Origin: DASUNP01 sp035249305
Lineage (GTDB): Bacteria > Acidobacteriota > Blastocatellia > UBA7656
DNA: 64,000 nucleotides
NCBI GenBank assembly: GCA_035249305.1
Contig: DATFGQ010000025.1
Span: forward strand, 22,442 to 86,441
Direction: 5' to 3'
This document shows positions 60,022 to 64,000 of this stretch, piece after piece; position 1 is the stretch's first letter, and the number at the start of each line of letters is the position of its first letter. The translations under genes and the position numbers were made by a program. Under the pieces are notes generated by a model that did no database searches, was not told the origin of the DNA, and saw only the letters and a list, made by a program, of their open reading frames with translations.

Positions 60022-60573
60022 ATGCAATCGATCAATAAACGCATTCTTTACATTGACGACAATAAAGATTCTCGCGAGATGATTACGGCGCTGCTATCGT
60101 TCTGGAGTTATGAAGTGGTTCAGGCTGGCACCTTCGCGGAGGCTATGGAGAAGGTCAGCAGTGATGGCTTTGATCTTTGCCTGCTCGACAACTGGCTGCC
60201 GGACGGCAGCGGCATAGAGCTTTGCAGGCAGATCCGCTCTATAAAGCCGCACATGCCGATAGTCTTTTATTCGGGGGTGGCGGGCGAGTCCGACAAAGAG
60301 GCTGCCTTTCGCGCCGGCGCGCAGGCGTATCTGGTCAAGCCTACGGGGATCGAGGTGATAGAACAGACGATAAACGGTCTGCTCGACGGCAACGGCGCAA
60401 AGCGCGACGGGCAGCCGGGCGAAGTCAAAGCGGCGGGCCAGCCCTGGGTCGAGATTTCCAGAAGAAGGATAGAGCGATCGCGCCAACTGGCTAAGGAAGC
60501 GAGGGAGCGACTAAGAGTCTCGGACACCAAGATTGAGCAGACGCTATCAAAACAGAGCCAGGGCAAGCGATGA
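60022..60573 (+). CDS. Single-domain response regulator
   Basis: The 183-residue protein is a receiver domain (about 6-125) with the acidic pair D12-D13, phosphoacceptor D56 (LLDNWLPDG), S84 in FYSG and K106 in VKPTG, all in place. No output domain follows, only a ~55-residue charged tail with a helical segment (RRRIERSRQLAKEARERL). No histidine kinase gene lies in the window, so it is probably phosphorylated by a remote or hybrid kinase. Confidence 0.92.
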   Translation: MQSINKRILYIDDNKDSREMITALLSFWSYEVVQAGTFAEAMEKVSSDGFDLCLLDNWLPDGSGIELCRQIRSIKPHMPIVFYSGVAGESDKEAAFRAGAQAYLVKPTGIEVIEQTINGLLDGNGAKRDGQPGEVKAAGQPWVEISRRRIERSRQLAKEARERLRVSDTKIEQTLSKQSQGKR

Positions 60574-60585
60574 GCCCGAAGACCT

Positions 60586-61287
60586 TCAAGAACGCTCCAC
60601 TTCAAATATGCTTTCCATCATTCGGGTAATGATTTCGTAGCATTCGCAACTGGCCGCTTCCAGAGCCTTGCGGTCGACGACCGTCACGTTCCCACGCGAA
60701 TAGCGAATGATCCCTGCGTTCTGCAACGTGCTCGCCACCACCGAGACGCTCGGGCGGCGCACGCCCAGCATCTGCGAGAGGAACTCGTGCGTCATCAGGA
60801 ACTCGTCCTTCCGCACACGGTCATGAGTCAACAGAATCCACCGCGCCATCCGCTCTTCTAGCGAGTGCTGGTTGTTGCATGCGGCCACCTGCGCGATCAT
60901 GCCCATGAAGGCGTGCGAGTAGCGCAGCAGCATTATAAAAAGCGGGCCGCCCCTCCCCCTCACGTGTTCGACGAAGTCGGACGCCTTCATGCGCGTGGCG
61001 CTGCCCGGTATCTGGACAAAGACCGTTGTGTTGCTTTTCTCGATCCCTAACAGCAGCGAGAGGCCTACCATCCCCTCTATGCCCATAAGCCCCACCTCTA
61101 TCGTCCCGCCATCGAGCGTCTCGACGACTGTCGAAGTGACCGCGTTATCCGGGAAGTAGACGTACCTTATAGGTCGGTTCATCTCAACCAGGATCTGCTT
61201 CAGCTCCAGGTCGACATGATCTAGAAAAGGGCTGAGGCGCTCTTGCTCTTCCTTGGGGATGGTAGTTATAAGGCGGTTCTTTGGCAT
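60586..61287 (-). CDS. Crp/Fnr family transcription regulator
   Basis: The 233-residue protein has a cyclic-nucleotide-binding-like domain (RYVYFPDNAVTSTV, GTIEVGLMGIEGMVGLSLLLG) and a C-terminal winged helix (THEFLSQMLGVRRPSVSVVASTLQNAGIIRYSRGNVTVVD). The binding pocket lacks the standard Crp phosphate-binding motif and there is no Fnr cysteine set, so its ligand is unknown. It converges on the response-regulator gene and is divergent from a second Crp-like regulator of the same subgroup at 61415. Confidence 0.92.
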   Translation of the reverse strand: MPKNRLITTIPKEEQERLSPFLDHVDLELKQILVEMNRPIRYVYFPDNAVTSTVVETLDGGTIEVGLMGIEGMVGLSLLLGIEKSNTTVFVQIPGSATRMKASDFVEHVRGRGGPLFIMLLRYSHAFMGMIAQVAACNNQHSLEERMARWILLTHDRVRKDEFLMTHEFLSQMLGVRRPSVSVVASTLQNAGIIRYSRGNVTVVDRKALEAASCECYEIITRMMESIFEVERS

Positions 61288-61414
61288 ATCAATCCCTCCT
61301 TTGATGCGCTCCTGATAGATGTTAATAAAAGTACGGCGGGCTGGTCTTTACGCAACCGTATATATGATAGAATTTTGTGGGGCGCGCCACCCGAGCTGCG
61401 ACAAGGAGCCCGCT

Positions 61415-62521
61415 GTGAAACCCGGCAATCACGCGACAGATGCAATGACCAGCCTGGACGAGCTGGTGGAGACTCAACTGAGAAACCTCTCAGAGAAACT
61501 CGCACGCCCGCACAGCCTCGAAGAGCTGGAACGCGAGGTGACGATCCTCAACGAGCTGGTCCAGTCGTTCAAGTTCCGAGACGAGCTGTTAAAGCGACTG
61601 GCCGACGACGACCTGCCGGCCGCGCCAAGAAGGCAGGCCCGCGAAGCCGTGGCGAGGCACGTCGAGATAGTCCGCCAGAACCGCCGGCGGTCGAGCGAAT
61701 TGATATCGAAGTCGCACCGGCTGATAGAGAAATCGGAGCGGCTCTTTGCCAGGCTTGCTATCGAGAGGCCGATGGCAAGCTCGTCGCTTTCGCATCAAAG
61801 GAACCTGCTGTTGGCCGCGCTCCCCGCGGGCGAGTACACGAGCCTGATCTCCAGGCTGGAGCGCGTATCGATCTCGATGGGCAGAATCGTCTGCCACCCG
61901 AGCGAGCCGATCAGGTGCGTCTACTTCCCCGAGACGGCCATATTCTCTGTAGTAGCCGTGATGAAAAATGGCTCGACCGTGGAGGTGGGCACTGTGGGCA
62001 AAGAGGGGATGGTGGGCATTCGCGTCCTGTTCGGGGCCGACGCCACTCCGGCCCAGACCGTCGCGCAGGTCGCCGGCACAGCCCTGAGGATGAGCGTCTC
62101 ATCGCTCGGCGAGGTGATCCGTTCGGGAGGCTCGCTCGAATCGCTCCTGCTGCTCTATTCGCAGGCCGCGCTCACGCAGGCGCGCCAGTCGGCCGCCTGC
62201 AAGAACTTTCACTCGGTCGAGCGGAGGCTCGCAAAGTGGCTGCTGACGGTAGTCGATTATATGGAGTCGGACCAGGTAGCGCTGACGCAAAGCCGGATCG
62301 CGCAGGTGATCGGCTCGCGCGTCGCGGGGGTTTCCGAGGCGGCCAGCAGGCTCCAAAAAGAAGGGCTGATCAGTTACAGCCGCGGCTCTATCAAGATTCT
62401 CGACAGGCCAGCCCTGGAGGCCGCCGCTTGCGAGTGCTATCAGGTGTTGAGGCGAGAGCTTGAGCAGCTATACTTGGCTTACTCGCGCCTAGCGCAAGAG
62501 ACGGCCCGTTCCGAGGCGTAG
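61415..62521 (+). CDS. Crp/Fnr family regulator with long N-terminal helical extension
   Basis: From GTG at 61415 (AAGGAG seven bases upstream) the product has 368 residues. The first ~130 are helical and charged (LDELVETQLRNLSEKLARPHSLEELEREV, KSHRLIEKSERLF), probably a coiled coil. The C-terminal 230 residues match the neighbouring regulator: CVYFPETAIFSVVAVMKNGSTVEVGTVGKEGMVG and TQSRIAQVIGSRVAGVSEAASRLQKEGLISYSRGSIKILD. The helical extension is not standard for Crp/Fnr proteins and may link it to a partner such as the response regulator. A longer start at 61319 is not supported. Confidence 0.88.
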   Translation: MKPGNHATDAMTSLDELVETQLRNLSEKLARPHSLEELEREVTILNELVQSFKFRDELLKRLADDDLPAAPRRQAREAVARHVEIVRQNRRRSSELISKSHRLIEKSERLFARLAIERPMASSSLSHQRNLLLAALPAGEYTSLISRLERVSISMGRIVCHPSEPIRCVYFPETAIFSVVAVMKNGSTVEVGTVGKEGMVGIRVLFGADATPAQTVAQVAGTALRMSVSSLGEVIRSGGSLESLLLLYSQAALTQARQSAACKNFHSVERRLAKWLLTVVDYMESDQVALTQSRIAQVIGSRVAGVSEAASRLQKEGLISYSRGSIKILDRPALEAAACECYQVLRRELEQLYLAYSRLAQETARSEA

Positions 62522-62541
62522 AGGAGGGAGGTTCGCCCAAA

Positions 62542-62874
62542 GTGTCAACAGCAAATACGGCCGGCAACCTGTTCGAACGGCTCATGGCCCTGGCCGATGA
62601 GGCGTTCGCAAACAAGCTCTTCAGCGTCGCCTATCACGCGCTCGCCGCCGCTTACCACTGCGCGGTCGCATCAAACAGTGAACATCAACTCTCTGTCGTC
62701 GAGCGCGCGGCGCTCGAACAGTTGAGATGGATCGACGCCAACGCGCCCGACTACGAGCACTCGACCGCGTCGGCTTCCAAGCGGAATCATACGAGCATCT
62801 TCGTGATTTTATCTCAGCAAGCCGCCACAAGGTCGCGCTACATATCGCTCGGCTACCCGTCGACTAACAAATAA
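62542..62874 (+). CDS. Hypothetical protein, 110 aa
   Basis: The product starts with GTG 11 bases after a GGAGGGAGG ribosome site. It is helical and Ala-rich in the first 65 residues (LMALADEAFANKLFSVAYHALAAAYHCAVA). No family was recognised. It follows the second Crp-like gene by 20 bp on the same strand and may be co-transcribed with it. Confidence 0.6.
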   Translation: MSTANTAGNLFERLMALADEAFANKLFSVAYHALAAAYHCAVASNSEHQLSVVERAALEQLRWIDANAPDYEHSTASASKRNHTSIFVILSQQAATRSRYISLGYPSTNK

Positions 62875-62916
62875 TTGAACAGGCTGAGACGTTCGGCCCC
62901 GTTTAAGAGAACCCGC

Positions 62917-64000
62917 ATGAAAAAAGTCTTGATCGTGGTGATCGTGATCCTGCTCGCGGGGGCGGCGGGCTTCTTTTTCGTGCTGCCCGGCTACGTAGAA
63001 AAGAGCAGGAACGTCACGCTCAACCCGCCGCCATACTCGGCGAGCGCGCGAGCGAGCGAGCTTCACAAAAGGCTCGTCGTCGCGGACCTGCACTCCGACT
63101 CGCTCTTGTGGGACAGGGACCTGTTGGACCGCGCCGCGCGCGGACACGTCGACGTCCCTCGCCTGATCGAAGGCAACGTCGCGCTCCAGGCCTTCACGGT
63201 CGTCACGAAGACGCCGAAGGGCCAGAACATCGAAAGCAACGACGACACTACGGACAACATAACGCTGCTGGCCGTCGCACAGCGCTGGCCCATCGGCGCG
63301 TGGAGCAGCCTCAAAGAGAGGGCGCTTTATCAGGCGGCCAGGCTCCGCGAGGCGGCGGAGCGGTCGGGCGGGAGGCTTGTCGTCATCCGAACGGCCGACG
63401 ACCTGGCGCGGTACCTGGAGCGGCGCAAATCGGACCAGGCGATAACCGCTGGGCTCTTAGGGATCGAAGGCGCTCACGCGCTCGACGGGGACCTGGCGAA
63501 CATCGACGTGCTGTTCGACGCGGGCTTTCGCATGATGGCCCCGACACACTTTTTCGACAACGACCTGGCCGGCTCCGCGCACGGGGTCGAAAAAGGCGGG
63601 CTTACGGAAAAGGGGCGCGAGATGGTCCGCAGGATGGAAGCCAAACGCATGATCGTCGATCTCGCGCATGCTTCAGGTAAGACTATCGAAGACGTTTTAG
63701 CTATGGCCACGCGGCCCGTCGTCGTCTCTCACACGGGGGTCAGGGCGACGTGCGACAACACGCGCAACCTGAGCGACGAGCAGATAAGAGGCATCGCGCG
63801 GACGGGCGGCGTGATAGGCATAGGCTACTGGGACACGGCCGTCTGCGGCCAGGACGCGTCGGCGATCGCGCGCGCCATACGCCACACGGCCAACCTCGTC
63901 GGCGTAGACCACGTGGCGTTAGGGTCGGATTACGATGGGGCGATCCCCGCGCCTTTCGACACGACGGGCGTCGCGCAGATAACCGACGCGCTGCTGGCGG
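62917..64000 (+). CDS. Membrane dipeptidase (peptidase M19), 3' end outside the window
   Basis: The frame opens at ATG 62917 and stays open to the window edge (361 codons). An N-terminal hydrophobic segment (VLIVVIVILLAGAAGFFFVL) is a signal or anchor. The M19 zinc site shows H59-x-D61 in VVADLHSDSLLWD, Glu in LGIEGAHAL, VDLAHAS, VVSHTG and GSDYDGA. M19 enzymes cleave dipeptides and beta-lactams in animals; bacterial members are broad dipeptidases. The remaining C-terminus lies beyond base 64000. Confidence 0.9.
   Translation, partial: MKKVLIVVIVILLAGAAGFFFVLPGYVEKSRNVTLNPPPYSASARASELHKRLVVADLHSDSLLWDRDLLDRAARGHVDVPRLIEGNVALQAFTVVTKTPKGQNIESNDDTTDNITLLAVAQRWPIGAWSSLKERALYQAARLREAAERSGGRLVVIRTADDLARYLERRKSDQAITAGLLGIEGAHALDGDLANIDVLFDAGFRMMAPTHFFDNDLAGSAHGVEKGGLTEKGREMVRRMEAKRMIVDLAHASGKTIEDVLAMATRPVVVSHTGVRATCDNTRNLSDEQIRGIARTGGVIGIGYWDTAVCGQDASAIARAIRHTANLVGVDHVALGSDYDGAIPAPFDTTGVAQITDALLA

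Noticed and set aside
61243..62463. 406-codon plus-strand frame overlapping the second Crp-like gene
   Set aside because: Out of frame with clear Crp/Fnr motifs; very Arg/Gly/Pro-rich, typical shadow.

Overview
The window is a GC-rich bacterial chromosome segment, most likely from an Acidobacteriota member of the Blastocatellia type. Clues are a VWFA-related secreted protein of the kind expanded in Acidobacteria, a B. subtilis-type succinate dehydrogenase operon, many secreted proteases and lipoproteins, and clusters of palindromic intergenic repeats. This assignment is inferred from gene style, not from a marker gene. No rRNA, tRNA or CRISPR array was seen.

Layout. 1-2712 is the 3' part of a TolB-like/amidohydrolase gene. 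2713-7549 is an AT-rich island bounded by 44-bp imperfect direct repeats. It carries a candidate anti-phage STAND gene (Mrr-like nuclease, NACHT ATPase, pentapeptide repeats), a strongly folded element beside it, and a divergent gene pair separated by four copies of a dyad operator. 7699-11193 is sdhCAB. 11204-19129 holds an S24-like protein, a YihY/BrkB membrane protein, an SDR, an HD-GYP/GAF signalling protein, a GNAT protein and a subtilisin with a hexapeptide-repeat tail. 19357-25035 holds DUF2461, a MITE-like repeat, a PflX-type radical SAM protein, rhodanese, a lipoprotein, a di-haem cytochrome and small proteins. 25475-34000 holds a TPR/Fis regulator facing a leftward block (unknown 561-aa protein, cinA, NadD-like, pgpA, rimO, VWA). 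34082-37703 is an envelope-sugar block (Trm112-like, GT9, heptose-7-P kinase, UDP-sugar dehydrogenase).

37864-44293 is a secreted/envelope region: a YCF48-like lipoprotein, then two tandem copies of a two-gene module (small secreted protein translationally coupled to a secreted metzincin-like protease). 44494-48569 holds a TonB-like protein, rsmI, a small membrane protein and a GMC oxidoreductase. 48738-54638 is smc, interrupted exactly in its Walker A motif by a 559-residue intein with a LAGLIDADG endonuclease. 54741-58048 holds two unknown proteins and a ferritin-like diiron protein. 58320-62874 holds an MreB homologue, a response regulator and two Crp/Fnr regulators. A membrane dipeptidase (M19) begins at 62917 and runs off the end.

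The strongest unusual signals are the defence-like island, the smc intein, the duplicated protease/partner modules, and short tandem repeats, mostly with a 7-bp period, that sit on or next to the stop codons of six genes and once inside smc.
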